From Siphlonurus alternatus (lineage: Eukaryota > Arthropoda > Insecta > Ephemeroptera > Siphlonuridae): DNA of 64,000 nucleotides. Numbering within the stretch: position 1 is the first letter of the stretch; every line of letters starts with the position of its first letter. The notes under the pieces are model-generated. The model was not told the DNA's origin. It saw nothing but the letters and a program-made list of their open reading frames with translations, and ran no database searches. Made by a program: the position numbers and the translations under genes. The stretch spans positions 13,579,971-13,643,970 of the forward strand of contig OX463785.1 in NCBI GenBank assembly GCA_949825025.1, in the 5' to 3' direction. Positions 13,711 to 26,609 of the stretch are shown here, one piece after another.

Positions 13711-14063
13711 CACAGTATAGAGAAGATAGTAGAGAAAGTCGTATGTTAGAATCGAAGTCGAAAACTGCTCGCGTCAACGGCATGTTTGTCCGCCGCAATG
13801 TTAAAATCATAGGAAAGGGGCACGACCAAATGGGGCATCCTGCAATGTTATGGTATAGGAGAATCAACTATAATCTGCTCTAACTCGGAAATTATTAAAG
13901 CTAGCACAGTGGAACTTTCACTAAAATATTAGAAAAAAAATCTAGTATTTTTTACAAAAAAAAAGTAAGCTCTTAACCCAATATTCAAAAAGTGTCAAAA
14001 ATTGACTTCAGCTCCCCCGTAGCGCAGGTATGGGAGTTTGGCTACTATCTTTTCTGTACTGTG
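13711..14063. mobile_element. Non-autonomous hAT-type element with 8-bp target duplication
   Basis: The ends are inverted repeats. The left starts CACAGTATAGAGAAGATAGT and the right end, reverse-complemented, starts CACAGTACAGAAAAGATAGT (18 of 20 identical). The element is flanked on both sides by the same 8 bases, ATATTCAC (13703-13710 and 14064-14071). An 8-bp duplication is the hallmark of hAT transposition. At 353 bp it is too short for a transposase. Its left half is G+C-richer and opens an exon-like plus frame with acceptor-like CACCACAG at the very border. Because that falls on the transposon end, I do not call it a gene. Confidence 0.85.
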
Positions 14064-14071
14064 ATATTCAC
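14064..14071. repeat. Right target-site duplication ATATTCAC
   Basis: Exact partner of 13703-13710. Together they mark one insertion event into the sequence now reading TC-ATATTCAC-CATAAATG. Confidence 0.85.
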
Positions 14072-14099
14072 CATAAATGCTCTTTATATTTAAATTCAC

Positions 14100-16720
14100 A
14101 TTAAAAAAGGTGGTAACTTCAATTTTAAATTAATTTTTATTTAAATATTATGATTAATTTAATAATAAAAAAATGTGATAGTGTTAATCTTTCTGTCGAA
14201 TACAAGAAGTGTAGTATTCAACGCAAGTTAAGGAACTAATTTTGTATGCGTGTGTTATCCTAATTAAAATTCAAGAATTGGAAGCTAATATTTTGTGCAA
14301 TATATATAGGGAGTTGTAATACAAACTGTCTCACGAGTGATTTTACTTTGGTGAACTTTTTTGTTCTGGGAAAAGTAAATTGAAAAATTAATTTAAATTT
14401 CAACGTTGCCCCCATCGTATTATATTTCAAAGAACTTCAATTATTATAATCAATTTTGAGCATTCAAATCTCCAAAAATAAACAAAGTAATATTAGTATC
14501 TTTATTTCTAATAAAACTCATACATCAATAACTCAATCAAATTATGGTATTGTTATAATTTTTAAACCTACGTTTGTGATAGCTTATTATTTAATGACGT
14601 TGAATATTATACAATAATTTAGTTCACTTTTATTAACAAAATTATAGGACGTTTATATAATATAAGCTTTATTATAATAAATGTATTTAAAACGTGGATA
14701 TTATATGTTATATGGTATAGGGGGTTATACACATGTGAAAGAGGTTATAAGTATATATTACTACACCGGTATGTATACTTGTGTGAAATAGTATATGAGA
14801 GAGGTGGGGGTGTTAGGGAGGGGGGTTTAGGTGTGGAGAGAGAAAATAAAGGGGGGTGGAAGGGGGGTGGGGGATATAATTTAGTGGACATTTTGATATA
14901 CAAACAATCTTTAATGAAATTCTTGCTCTTCATTAATAACACATTATCCCCTTTAGAAACGTGAAATATGGTGCTTTTGGAACCCTTATATATATGTATG
15001 TGTTAAATATTCGTACATATATATACTGAAAACCGTTTTGCCTTTACTGGTATATATATATGTATTTACTTTTGAATGTTAGTTTACTGTTATTGCATGT
15101 GTTAGTTAAATTTAACTTCAATATTGCTCTCGAATTTTTAATCAAATAAATTTTAACTTAATTTAAAATTAGAAAGTTAGTTCTTCAATCATTTTATCTA
15201 TATTTTTCTATTTTATCATTTTATCCTTAATTTTACTTGAATTATTTGTTTTTACTTTTTGTTTAATTAATTTAAAAATTAGTTATATATAGTATCAATA
15301 TTAAATTATAAATGTCAATCGTTACTTATCCATTAAATTTAACTCAAATAAACTATTTTCAATTTATTATTTTATTTTTCATTATATTAGAAACATCCAG
15401 TAGCAGATAAATTTTCTTAGTGGAGCGTTTTTCAACAACTTAAAATAAAACAATATTAAACGATATGTATGTCTTAAAAGTTCGTACAATCATGACATTT
15501 AAGACTCGTTTCTTGTTGATCATTGATATGAAATTTATACTATAGAGTGCATGATGTTTATCAAATTATTTTAAACAATTTAAAATCAAACAAGATTATA
15601 GGTGAAGTAATTAATGTAAAATATTTTAATTTAAACAAAACTGATACAAAAACTAAATTTTGCAAGACAGTCTTCAAGGTTTTACAAAACAATATTATAA
15701 ATATATATCCGATTCATGTAAATTTATTCATTTATCAACCTGTGTGAACAATGTAGTATAGTTAGTACCTGATTTCGCCCACCTAAGTGTACAAAATATA
15801 ATGGCAGTATTGGCGCTAGTAGTCCGATACATTGGTATCATTACCAAGTCATTAAACAACGGTAATGTTCCATTTTAAAAGGTAAATTAAATATCAACCA
15901 TGCTTTGTTTACACTTTGTTTACAAGCAACGAGCAGAAAATTTTTGCTAAAGAGTCTGAATTATTTTGCGTCTGTTTATACTTGTTAAACACGTGGAGCA
16001 GAGCGACCGATGAAAATCATGAAATAAGACAACTGAAAAAGTATAGAAGAAGAGGGAAGAAATGAAAAAAAAAAAGACTTAAAATGAAGCAAAAAAATTA
16101 AGTAAGGGCGCCGAGAGAAAAAAAAAGGAAAAAGAGCGGACATATCGTTTATGTCAAGTTTTAATGTGACTTCCATTTTAATGCCAGTTCAAGCTAATAA
16201 AAACAAAAGACATTTTCCACCCCTTATATATACTTTTTTTTATTTTTTATATTAAAAAAAAGAAGCAAATGAGAATTTTAATTTTCATGCTATTGAATAT
16301 TTAATATTATATAGTCAAGTGTTATGTATTGTAACATATTGTAAGGTTTGGTTTATATAAACTAACATAAGCTACCTATATAATATAAGTATATATATAT
16401 ATATACCATAGGTTGCTTGATATAAAGCTACAAAGCTTGTGAAAAGGGGGGTGTTAAATGATTTATTAGAGGTTACCAAAATGAGGTGAAAACTATTATT
16501 AACGACCCTTAAATGAAGAGGGTACGTTATAGCCAGCATGCAGATCGTTGTCGTAACATGGACTAGAAATACTTAAGTTTGTAAACTTGGAGAGGTATAT
16601 TAATTTGTGAACTCGTGTGATTCTTAATGAGGATGCAGGGTTTAGAGTATGGAATTTTTGGAAAATTGGCATTAATTTCTATGTTAAAATTAAATTTGAT
16701 TTCTTTTTGTGTAATGAAGG
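14100..16720. other. AT-rich non-coding stretch
   Basis: Apart from the G-run cluster at 14804, only A/T-rich spacer was seen, with short TA runs (14988-15060, 16384-16410) and poly-A tracts near 16060-16130. No exon was supported. Confidence 0.5.
14804..14873 (+). other. G-run cluster with quadruplex potential
   Basis: Seventy bases with six runs of three or more G (GGTGGGGG, TTAGGGAGGGGGG, AAAGGGGGGTGG, AAGGGGGGTGGGGG) and almost no C. It satisfies the usual G-quadruplex pattern on the plus strand. The complementary C-rich strand reads as proline-rich frames, which are artefacts. Confidence 0.7.
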
Positions 16721-16734
16721 CGCAGAACCAAATT

Positions 16735-16770
16735 TCGGTGGTGGTGGGAAAGGGGGGGGGGGGAAGGGGT
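16735..16770 (+). other. G-run with quadruplex potential
   Basis: GGTGGTGGTGGGAAA followed by a run of 12 G, AA and GGGG. A second G-run (GTGGGGGGAAAA) lies 40 bases on. At 16866-16888 the complement of CCCCCCTGGATCCGCGTCTG resembles hAT terminal sequence, so this may be a decayed hAT-like element. No matching duplication was found. Confidence 0.5.
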
Positions 16771-16928
16771 CTGTCTTCATCCGGTCAATGTTAAAAAAAA
16801 TTGGAGTGGGGGGAAAATACCTATATAATAATTATTGCCCATGTTAAATTAAAAATTTCGTCCCTCACCCCCCTGGATCCGCGTCTGCGTAATGTGGAAT
16901 TCATTAATTGCATGACACATTGCATATT

Positions 16929-17115
16929 CGGACCTCGAGTTTTGTTTTGTTATTTTTTTTCTTTTAGAATAATTTTTTGAATCCTCTGAATCTTTAAAAT
17001 CGTGCTGCAAAATGATGTGATGTCATGCCGTCAAAGCCATGCAATTTTACACGCAAGCATATACTATTAGAGAATGGTGTTACTGCATGGACAGACAGTG
17101 GCATGCTTTGCTCGT
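16929..17115. mobile_element. Family E MITE, copy 1 (right end not found)
   Basis: The left terminus CGGACCTCGAGTTTTG and the core AAAATCGTGCTGCAAAATGA then GTCATGCC...CACGCAAGCATA match the copies at 29396, 34396 and 41050. The expected ACTCGAGGTCC right end was not found, so the copy is truncated or diverged. Confidence 0.55.
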
Positions 17116-17770
17116 GTTATACATGGTTTAAAACTTTAAAAACATCTTGAAATAAAAATACAATACATCACTCAAGATTATGCATACATGATATATCCAA
17201 ATATACATGCAGTAAACAAATTTCATTGCAATTTTCAAGTAAGCTATATGAAAAATATGACAGGTGTGCAGAATAATATATAATTGCATATACTTAAAGA
17301 GTTATTTCAAACCTTATTTCTCCCCCTTTAATTTTCTTTAGTATAATACACAATTTTAATAATACAAACTTATTTGCAATGATGAAGAAAATTTTATAAT
17401 ATATAGCATGTCATAAATTACTGTATAATAACTACACTCAATTTTGTATTAAATTAATCGTTTTATAAAATCATGCAATGTTATATATTAAAATGAAAAC
17501 CACAAAATAATTAAATTAATTATATTTAACAAACAGCTGTGATTGGTTATGCCGCGAGAGTTGCGTGGTTTCAACGTGAGAAAGTGAGCAGACTTGGCGT
17601 TAACTAGACATGCAGCCACATAGCTAATGGCTAAGTGAATCTAACGGTAAACCACACACAACCTGTGTCTAGATAATAGATCCTATATCACCCTATAATC
17701 ACTATAGTAAACAAGTAACAATCATTCAGACAATACTGTTTTGCTTTAAAGTTTTGATACTGAAATAGGA

Positions 17771-17920
17771 AATATTGAGCAATTCATCAGCAAGCGTTAA
17801 GGAGCGTTTTAAGAAGCGTTTTCTTAAGAAGCGATTTTTATCCCAGGTAACAGGTAAGAAAAACGTTTCTTAAAAAAATGCTTCTTAAATCGTTACTTAA
17901 CGCTTGCTGAATCGCTCCCT
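17771..17920. mobile_element. Family C foldback element, copy 1
   Basis: Terminal repeats read GCAATTCATCAGCAAGCGTT on the left and, complemented, GCGATTCAGCAAGCGTTAAG on the right. Inner arms with AAGAAGCGTTTTCTTAAGAA pair around CCCAGGTAACAGGTAAG. The same inner core (GGTAACAGGTAAGAAAAA) recurs at 40080. Family A copy 2 starts at its right end. Confidence 0.72.
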
Positions 17921-18063
17921 CACGAAGCAGTTAACCAGGTTTCTAGCCACGTTTAGCTTAACCACGTTTAACTATACCTGCTTTACGTGTTAAACCACAT
18001 AGTTAAGCGTGGTTAAGCTAAACGGGGTTAGAAACCTGGTTAACTGCTTCATGCATCGCGACA
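17921..18063. mobile_element. Family A palindromic MITE, copy 2 (abuts a family C copy)
   Basis: It starts TCACGAAGCAGTTAACCAGG and ends with the complement (AACCTGGTTAACTGCTTCATG). The outermost bases of the left terminus are missing, because the element begins directly at the right end of the family C copy. Internal arms carry AAGCTAAACGGGG and AGCTTAACCACG. Its left end was probably lost in, or merged with, its neighbour. Confidence 0.75.
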
Positions 18064-19047
18064 AATAAATTTAAATTAATTTTTAACATGATACGTAGTT
18101 TTGCTCCTAAAACTTTTTTATGCATGCACTATATGATCTTATTATTTAAATAGCTATTACCACTATAGCATATCAACTTCTGTCAGTTATCAGAAAATGT
18201 ATTTATTTCAGTCACAATAAAAAAAGTCACTATTTAATTAAAAAGAAAATATTTAATGAGTTCAATAAAAAACATAACCTGTATCTTCCTCCTCCTTCCA
18301 TTTTATTTATGTACCAATGATCGTGTCAGCATAACAACGTCATGCAGTTCGACTTGTGACGATGACACGTGCTATAACTGCTCCCCATGTTAAAGAGAAT
18401 TTTGTCCTTATACAGTAAAACAATCGCGTGATCCTCTAACTAACCGCACCCTACTATATACATATAACAGAAAAGCTAATGAAAAATATCTATAATAATC
18501 TCTACTCAGAAACATGCCATATTATGTTCAAATTATATTAGGAAAAATAAATAAAACATACAACAAAAAAAATAAAAGAAGACACGAATATGTATTTTTT
18601 TATGAGATTATCGATTTGTTTTATTATTTATAAATTCATAATTAACTTTATTATGCTAATGTAATTTAGTATATAAAGAAACTCACATGCTATAATATAC
18701 AGTAGTTGAATAAATATTATAGTTTTTGTAAAGAATTAGGTTTGTTTGAAATATATTGGGCATTACTCCCTTCTCTTTTTTTCCTAGTAAAAACTTTTGA
18801 ATTATTTTCAAAATCGTCAATTATATATTAAAGAAATTATTAATTTTTTCGTATAATATGACTATGAGCTCTAGCTGACTTTTGGGAAAAAACAAATGAG
18901 TAAATATTAACAGGATGAGAGAGCATCCATTCATTGATATCCCCAACAAATGCATGTTAGTGTTCTCTTGAAATTAGTGAAATTGGTATGAACTTTAAAA
19001 TTATAACAATTTGAAGAAACTGAAGAAAGACTTAAATATCTATTCAA

Positions 19048-19172
19048 GTGCAGTCGTCGCCTCGGAAATTTTTTCTTTGCGGCCTTGTTTATCACCATGC
19101 CCCGTAAGAATAACATATTAGGGCATGGTGAATAATAAAGGTAATGAAAAATTTTCCAAGGCGATGAACATG
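19048..19172. mobile_element. Family D palindromic MITE, copy 2
   Basis: It contains GTCGTCGCCTCGGAAA, TGCGGCCTTG, CACCATGCCCCGTAAGAATA and the complementary right arm GGGCATGGTGAATAATAAAG to TTTTCCAAGGCGATG. The right third is more decayed than in the other two copies. Confidence 0.75.
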
Positions 19173-20606
19173 CAAATTCCTCTTTTGAAAAATTTCTGAT
19201 TAATTCGAAATATAATCTGGAAGACCACAAATTTGCACTTGCGTGAGTTAGGTACACTTCGTGAAATGCATGTCATTTATATTTGTTATTTTATTTTATA
19301 TTGTTATTTTTATAATAAGTTGAAAGGAAAACGGGTAAAAAAATATTCTTGGAATTATTCTTTGAGTTAGAAGTAACTGAAAACGTCTTAAAATTCCCTG
19401 ACCACGTAAAAAAATATATATAGAGAGAAAAAAGTTAATTGCCACGGTCTATTTCTTGAATAATCGTTATATTATCTAAATAGAAAGTTACCAAAAAGTT
19501 TGCAAATTTTTAAAAACAAAAACACTTGTTTCTATCATTTCCTCATTATTTGTAAGCCTTCGTGTACTGCAGTGTACATGAAAAGTCATGAAACACATTG
19601 AAATTATATACACCCTATATACTACCATGTAAAGTCATCTATAAATAATTGCATTATGCCAATCATTATAAATTTTTCTTTATTAAAATACTGGTCACAT
19701 GAAAATAATTTATACTACCAACATTACATAACAAATTATATCTTAAAGTTATAAATGATTTTAAATAATTAATAAACTTAAATATAATTTTAAACTAATA
19801 AATTTACTTGACAAGTATTTAAACGAAGATTTGTTAATACCACAATTAACAATAAATTTTAACACTAAATACACTTTCCAGATATAACTTATATAAAGTG
19901 TAGACGTATAACTTTTTAGAAAATTGACCACCAGCACTAGTTACTATTTTTAGTATACCATAGAATGAGATTCGTAACTTATATAATGGTTTTGGTATTG
20001 CTATAATTTCTTGCATAATTTAGCTTTTACTCTCTCGCGCGTTTTACGTTTTCGCGGCTGAGGGAGGAGAATAAAGAAGAGAGGGTTAGATGAATGTATA
20101 AGGGTTGTAGTATAAACTATAAAGGGGGTGGTGGTAATTAATAAACGATATAGCTCGTATATAAGACGACCTAAGAGCTATATGTTATGGGTTGAGAAGA
20201 GAGAATGGTAGGAGGTACAAAACTCTTCCTCTACTGTTTAGAAGTCATCCATTATACCCCTGGCCGCAAATTACCGGAGTAACATAGGACCAGGAGGAAA
20301 GGGGTGGAGAGATTCTACATCACTATATATGGCCTATACTGATGATGGCGCAATATAACCAAAAACATACTATTATTATATAATGTTTGTTAATTTTCAT
20401 ATATATAAGATATTTTATTAAGTCTCATGTGAATATATTGTCTTATTAGATAATATTTTCTGATGGGAAAGATAATTTTCAAAGTGTAAAATTTAATATA
20501 ATAAATTATAAATGATTAGCTTATTCTATATATATAACATTTTCAAGCATGAAACAAATATTCAATTTAAACTTCGGAATATTGAAGCAAAGTTGTACTA
20601 AAAATA

Positions 20607-20741
20607 GGGATGATTCACAAAAAAGTTACCCAAAAAGTTATGCAGGTTTCTCACTATTAACCGGTGGTTAGCGCCAGTCTAATTCAATGACACTAAATGT
20701 GGTTTAGTGAGAAACTTGGAAACTTCGTGAATTGTCCCCAC
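20607..20741. mobile_element. Family B MITE, copy 2
   Basis: The left end GGGATGATTCACAAAAAAGT and the right end (complement GGGGACAATTCACGAAGTTT) form terminal inverted repeats. Inside, GCAGGTTTCTCACTATTAACC faces GGTTTAGTGAGAAACTTGG. It is 135 bp and non-coding. Confidence 0.65.
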
Positions 20742-20799
20742 CATATAGTATATGAACTATGTGGGATGTCGAACTTAGATTTTTAGTTACTCATTTCCG

Positions 20800-20801
20800 T
20801 A

Positions 20802-20880
<79 letters not shown>

Positions 20881-20881
20881 A
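20800..20881. repeat. (TAAA)n microsatellite
   Basis: Twenty uninterrupted AAAT/TAAA units. The complementary motif (TTTA)n occurs at 50087. Confidence 0.95.
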
Positions 20882-23073
20882 TTCACAAGTTTTAGAAGTC
20901 ATACTTAACTACATAATGATAGTAACCTTTTTATTAATTAATTTTTTTTATTTTTACGTTTCTACCAATGACTGATAAAATACACTCCATTCAAATAAAA
21001 AAAATCGAGTCCTATAAAGTAATATTCAAGTTTTTTAATTAATTATCATGACAAATATTATACAATATCATTTCAATGAATATGCATTGATTTTTATCAT
21101 CTTTATTAATACTAATAATATAAAAAAAGTATCTAAAAACTTTAAATAAAGATATTTTTTCATTATATATATAATCTTTGACATCAATTTTCTTTTATGT
21201 TTGAGTAAGCAATGTTATTTAATAGAAAGAATATAAAAAAAAGGAAGACTGATTGAAATGAATGACAAACAGTTTCAATAAGTGATTTAATATTAAAAAA
21301 AAAAAGAAGAGAATATAAAATTCCTTGGTTGTATCATCATCTTGGTTTAATATAAATCAATTTGATTTTCTTTCACTTATCATCTTGAAATTTTTACATC
21401 TCATCACAATGCTTGTACAATCCTTGTATCAATTAAATTGATCAATTTTAATTATTTTATTAAATAAAATTACAATAAATTGATATAAATCCAAATATAA
21501 TACAACAATAACATTATGAATAATGTATATAGTTGTTTTCAGTTCTAAAAAGTTAGGGTTATGAATATAAGTTTCAATTTATAGCTATTTTAATATACTA
21601 GTTTTGTACTTTCTTATACTGTCTTATAAATATTGAATCAGATTCACCAATTGATTAAAAAAGTTTGTTCCTTTATTCTTCTTTTTTTTTTATATTTTTA
21701 CAATCTTTTTTTTTTCTCCCGTTGTCTGTATCATATTAAGAGGGAGAATATTATCTTAAGTTGATGATATATACAGAAACAGTTTTAATGTTATTGGCAA
21801 TTTGTTGGAGCAGAAACAATCAAGGAATCAATCTCATTGCCATGCTAATCATTTTCTCTTCTGTATGATAGCAGCAGCAGCTTCATCGTTTGTAACACAA
21901 CTCGATTTTCCCAGAGGGATTTAACACAGCTTATGATATTTCTCTGTTATATTATATCAAACTATAATACAGTCTGATAAATATAACATTCTCAAGCTGG
22001 AAGTACTGTTTTTATTTATGTATTTTTTTAATAGGAAAAATATGATGAACATTCTTATTAACGTCTATATGTACACAACATATGGGTAATTAAGAACAAG
22101 AATTAACTGGATTTTAAAGAATTTTCAATGACTTTAAATAATTAAATAATGGATTTTGAGTAGTTACAGTTATGCAAGGAGACCTTGCAGTTATGAAACC
22201 TAATTACAAAAACAAGAAAAACATGCATGTATATATTTTGCTACTGCACATACATTTTAAAATCCCTCATTCTAAAGTATTATGATTTTTTTTTTTTTAG
22301 TATTAACACCTGTACATTATATGAACGAGTTTTTTTTAAATTAATTTCTTATTTATTAATATCATAAAATAATATTTAATTTCTTGCAATCATGCAAAAG
22401 ACAACTTTTTTCTTGGTGCAAAATATTTTACCAAGTTAAGGTATATAATTGGAAAAAAAATTATCCAATAAAAAAAGTTTTTATTCCATTGTAATAAAAA
22501 AAGTATATTCTTGATTTAAAGAATAAATTAGAAAAAATAAAAATTGACTTTTAAATAAAAACAATAGAACTAGTCATGCAAATATCTACTTCTTATAATA
22601 AGAGCAATCAAACTTTCCTCCTTTATATTATACCTTCAGATAATAAAGAAACTTATTCAATTTTTGGTTCAGTAATATTCAACTTTTAAAAAAAAAAAAT
22701 CTTCATTTAATTTTTTTCTTCGGTCTCCCCTACAGCCATTAAAGGTGTGATTAAGTCATAATCAATAATCAGACTTAAGGAGAGAAAAAAAATACTAATA
22801 TAAGCTATGTAGATGAGATAGCCTTCAAAATTTCTTATTACCACGGAAAGGCTATTGAAACCTTTCCTTTTGCCTCCTATTTTAACCAATTTGCATACTG
22901 AAGAGAGCTATACCATTAATAAAAATTGGTAAGGGTTACCCTTCCTTCATAGTCTCCAACCAAACCTACTACTTTTTTTTATCCCTCCTTCTACTTTTTT
23001 TTATATTTTTTCATTTTATCTTTAAGACTTTTTTTATTTTTAAATTGACGGCAAAGCAGAAAAAGTGAACAAG

Positions 23074-23079
<6 letters not shown>

Positions 23080-23120
<41 letters not shown>
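23080..23120. repeat. (GA)n microsatellite
   Basis: About 18 AG units following AAGGAGAGAAAG. A poly-T/TA stretch and a GGGGGTGGGG run lie within the next 100 bases. Confidence 0.93.
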
Positions 23121-23122
<2 letters not shown>

Positions 23123-23648
23123 AAAAATGACCAAGAAAATAATAGAAAGAAGTTTTTTTTTTATATATATAAAGGTGGGGTTTGGAAAATTGTAAAATAA
23201 AAGGAGATAGGGGGGTGGGGATATATGCAAATGATATCTTCAAAGATGATTGGAGTTTTGTGGGAGAGATAAAGGGAGGAATAATAAAATGATATCAAAT
23301 TTAAAATGCATTGTTAATCATTTATAAAGATTATTTTTTTCATGTCATCATAATTCTTTATGTCTAAAAATGACTTCAATATTTTATCTGTTTATTATAC
23401 AATATATTTCCAATTAATTATAACAATAACTATTTTTTTTATATATATATTTCGTCCAATGTTAAAATACTATTATATTATATTCAGCTTACTTAAACAA
23501 TTTCAAACGCCATCTTGCCTCCTCCCCCTGTTATTTTTAGTATAATATCTGTGTGTCTCTTGCCTGGATGTGTGGCTGTGTACGGATAGAATATTAGAAA
23601 CTGAATGCCAATTCAAAGTCCCTGTTTGAAAGGGACTTATAAAAACCT

Positions 23649-23794
23649 AAGCAACGCTATACCGGGTTCACGAAGAGCCGGAAAGTAAAATTCAGTCACC
23701 TTTGACCAGTACCTTAAAACAGGGTTTACTTGAAAAAGAAAAGATCGAAAGATTCACCCCGTTGATGCTTAACTTGTTGCCTAACCTCTAGGCG
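23649..23794 (+). CDS. Weak coding-like fragment ending in LMLNLLPNL
   Basis: An open frame after a TAA reads through about 47 codons with charged, non-repetitive content (for example LYRVHEEPESK, then LLEKEKIERF) and ends LMLNLLPNL then TAG. No clear splice site or start codon was found. The end overlaps a motif (GTTGCCTAACCTCWAGG) that recurs at 27449-27466 on the minus strand and near 55337. The same frame there also reads LPNLK. This may be a decayed transposon coding end rather than a host exon. The resemblance to the LLPxLK core of BESS motifs is only suggestive. Confidence 0.17.
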
Positions 23795-25575
23795 AAATTA
23801 TTATTATGAATTTAGCTGAACGACATGTAAAAAAATCTATTCCTTAAAAATATAAATAAATATACATGAATAGACGTTAAAGAACTAACAATATAAAAAT
23901 AAATCATAAACCAAATTGTGAAATTAATTGTAATATTTTTTTTTTGTTTCTGCATGCTTCTTAAAAAACGCCAAAACCTAAGAAGTAAGAAAATATATTT
24001 TTTATAGCAATATATTTTTGTTACATAGAGAAAATTTTCTCCCTAAAATATTTACATCCGACCACATTTTGTAATATAATATTTTAAACATCTGTTTATG
24101 TCACATGTTATAAGGTGCATAAAATTCCCAGGATATATTTCTCTCCTTTTATATATATGCAATTTTTCCAATTTATAACTATGATGTAATTTTTAAAACA
24201 GGGTAAAAGATGAAGAATGTATAATACCATACAGAATTGAAGGAAAAAAATATACATTTTTATATTATATTTTATACTTGTATAAAACAGTTTTTCTTCC
24301 TTTTTTTTTTTATAAATCCCCACCACCACCTACCTCCCTCTTTTCGTACCCTCTCATTACAACGTTTCATTAAACGTGAAAAATGGCTATCATTTTTAAA
24401 ATTAAGTGAAACCCATAGTTATATAACGTAACATATCTTAACGTTTAAATTGAACCTTCAGTATAATCCCGAATATTGCTTAATTTAAATGAACCGCATT
24501 ATAAATTATTGATATTAAGGGGAGAGTATCTATCTTATATGAAGGTAAAAATGAGATAAAAAAAATACAATCTATCCTACTTTTTTTTATAAATGCTTTA
24601 GGCCTTGTAATATTAAGTTATATTTTTCATAGCTAAGCGATTTTTTTATCTGTATGTATATTTTTTTAATAACTTGATTGAGGAGTTATTTTATGGCTGT
24701 AGGCAAAAAAATATTTTTAATTAGAAATACGTGAATATAATATTAAATATTATAGTATAATAATATTGTTATGTTTAATATATATTTATGACAATAATTA
24801 TATAATAAAAAAAAAACAGTAAAATATAAAGTATATGGTATTATAAATTTCTAATTATTGGACAGAAACATCTTTAAAACTAATTAGAGAGAAAAAAAAG
24901 GGGGTTAAAAATAATATATTTTTTATAATTAGAAATATTTTTTTTAATCTAATTTAATTTTGTGTTTCTTTTTAAATTAAATTTTAGTTTTATAGAAATA
25001 ATATACAAACACAAGTACTTGGATAAAATAAATTCTAATTATTATACAAATAAATGTACAATTTTTATATTTTATTTTTGCTAATGCCTTTGAAATGGAA
25101 TAGAATATTTTTAGAATATTAATTTTTTTTGTAGCTTATAATTTACATGCTATATTTTTTTAACATTTGCTTATAATTAGACTAAATTCACTGTTATTAG
25201 TAACAAAGCCGTATGTATTAATAAATATCCTTATAATATATTATATAATATATGTACTGTACGTGGAATATCAAAATTACATTTAATTAACAAAAGTTTT
25301 ACTTCTGTGTTTGTTTTTAAATTTATTATATAATTTTCATATTTTGTGATTTACAAAGGCTTGTATGGTCTGATGTTAGTTCTTACATAATTATATTTTT
25401 TCTTCGGTGATCGCTGATCGCGTTTGTTAATAATAACTGCATGTTATACAGTTCAACAAGTGCAAGATTATCACCGGAAGTAGCTGGAAGTGGGAGGTTT
25501 CTGGACATTCTAGTTGAGTTTTGAACCTGAAACTTGGCACTGAGATTCATATTAGAGTTTTAAAACTATGTACTA

Positions 25576-25786
25576 AAGGTGGATTCACATGGCGATTTTT
25601 ATCACGCGACGCAACGCGAATAATGCGCACTGGCTGTAACATTCATTGGCGGTCATATTTGGCGATGAAAACAAAAAGAGCATCATAATTAACGCGATTC
25701 CCGGCAAATTCGCCGTCGCATAGGATTTCACAGCTTGTGTGACAAAATCGCGTCGCATCGCCGTTGTCGCCATCTGAATCCGCCTT
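25576..25786. mobile_element. TIR element with AAGGTGGATTCACATGGCGA ends
   Basis: The left end AAGGTGGATTCACATGGCGA and the right end, complemented, AAGGCGGATTCAGATGGCGA differ at only two of 20 positions. CGCGACGCAACGCG and CGTCGCATCGCC form inner arms. It is 211 bp and CpG-rich. Open minus-strand frames across it are by-products of its composition. A (TA)n array follows directly. Confidence 0.75.
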
Positions 25787-25791
25787 ATACA

Positions 25792-25820
25792 GTATATATA
25801 TATATATATATATATATATA
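25792..25820. repeat. (TA)n microsatellite
   Basis: About 14 TA units directly beyond the right end of the AAGGTGGATTCA element. It may have grown from a TA-rich target site. Confidence 0.9.
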
Positions 25821-26540
25821 CTACACCATCTTTGGTGTATAATATAAGATCCTGCATGTATTTTATTTAATTTGTGAGATAATTTAACGTTCCGTTTCTT
25901 TTGTACTTAATTGTACCCTTATAAGTTTTATTATATTTTTATCACTAATTTTGTTTACAAAATATTTTAATTAGTAATTTAATTAAAAACGTTTGTATAG
26001 CTTAATTTGACATAAACAATATACAATGTTTTATAAATATATACATAAAAAATAAACATGCGGGTCATTATTATTATTATTTTTTTGTTTATAAGATATC
26101 AAAAAGAATTTAAAACATAAAAAAAAAAATATTATATTATTATATCAAAAAAAGAGAATAGATATGAAAAGAGAAAAACTTTGTTGTCATTTCGTTATAT
26201 ATGATGGAAGAAAAAGTAGAAATCAGAACGCGTGAAATTTAGAGAGCTTTTAGTAGAGTTCTCCCTCCCTCCTTCCCTTCACTAGCTCATACTGACTTTT
26301 CTTTCTGTATATATCCATCAGCCCTCCCTTACCTTGCCCATTTTTATTTATATATATATTTTTGTCTCTTGTCTTTTTATATATATTTATTTTTTGTGCC
26401 TTGTTTTTTTGACTGCCTTGTATATATAATGGTGACGGCCGCGTTATTTCATGCATACAAGACTAATTTCACGGCATTGCCCACCTGATATGATGACGAT
26501 GCTGTATGTTGATGATTTTTACCCTCCCACGACCTCCTAC

Positions 26541-26544
<4 letters not shown>

Positions 26545-26606
<62 letters not shown>
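26545..26606. repeat. (CT)n microsatellite
   Basis: About 31 CT units after CTACTACCCT, continuing into TTTCGCTTTCTCTTTTAC. Confidence 0.95.

Positions 26607-26609
<3 letters not shown>

Larger units (their letters stand above)
20882..25575. other. AT-rich non-coding stretch with microsatellites
   Basis: Spacer with poly-A/T runs, the (GA)n array at 23080 and a weak coding-like patch at 23649-23794. No MITE from the named families was found here. Confidence 0.5.

Noticed and set aside
13661..13867. Minus-strand and plus-strand open frames that look like exons
   Set aside because: They lie inside the 353-bp hAT-type element, and the apparent acceptor coincides with its terminus.
25585..25857. 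A 90-codon minus frame
   Set aside because: It covers the AAGGTGGATTCA element and the (TA)n array beside it, and no domain is visible.
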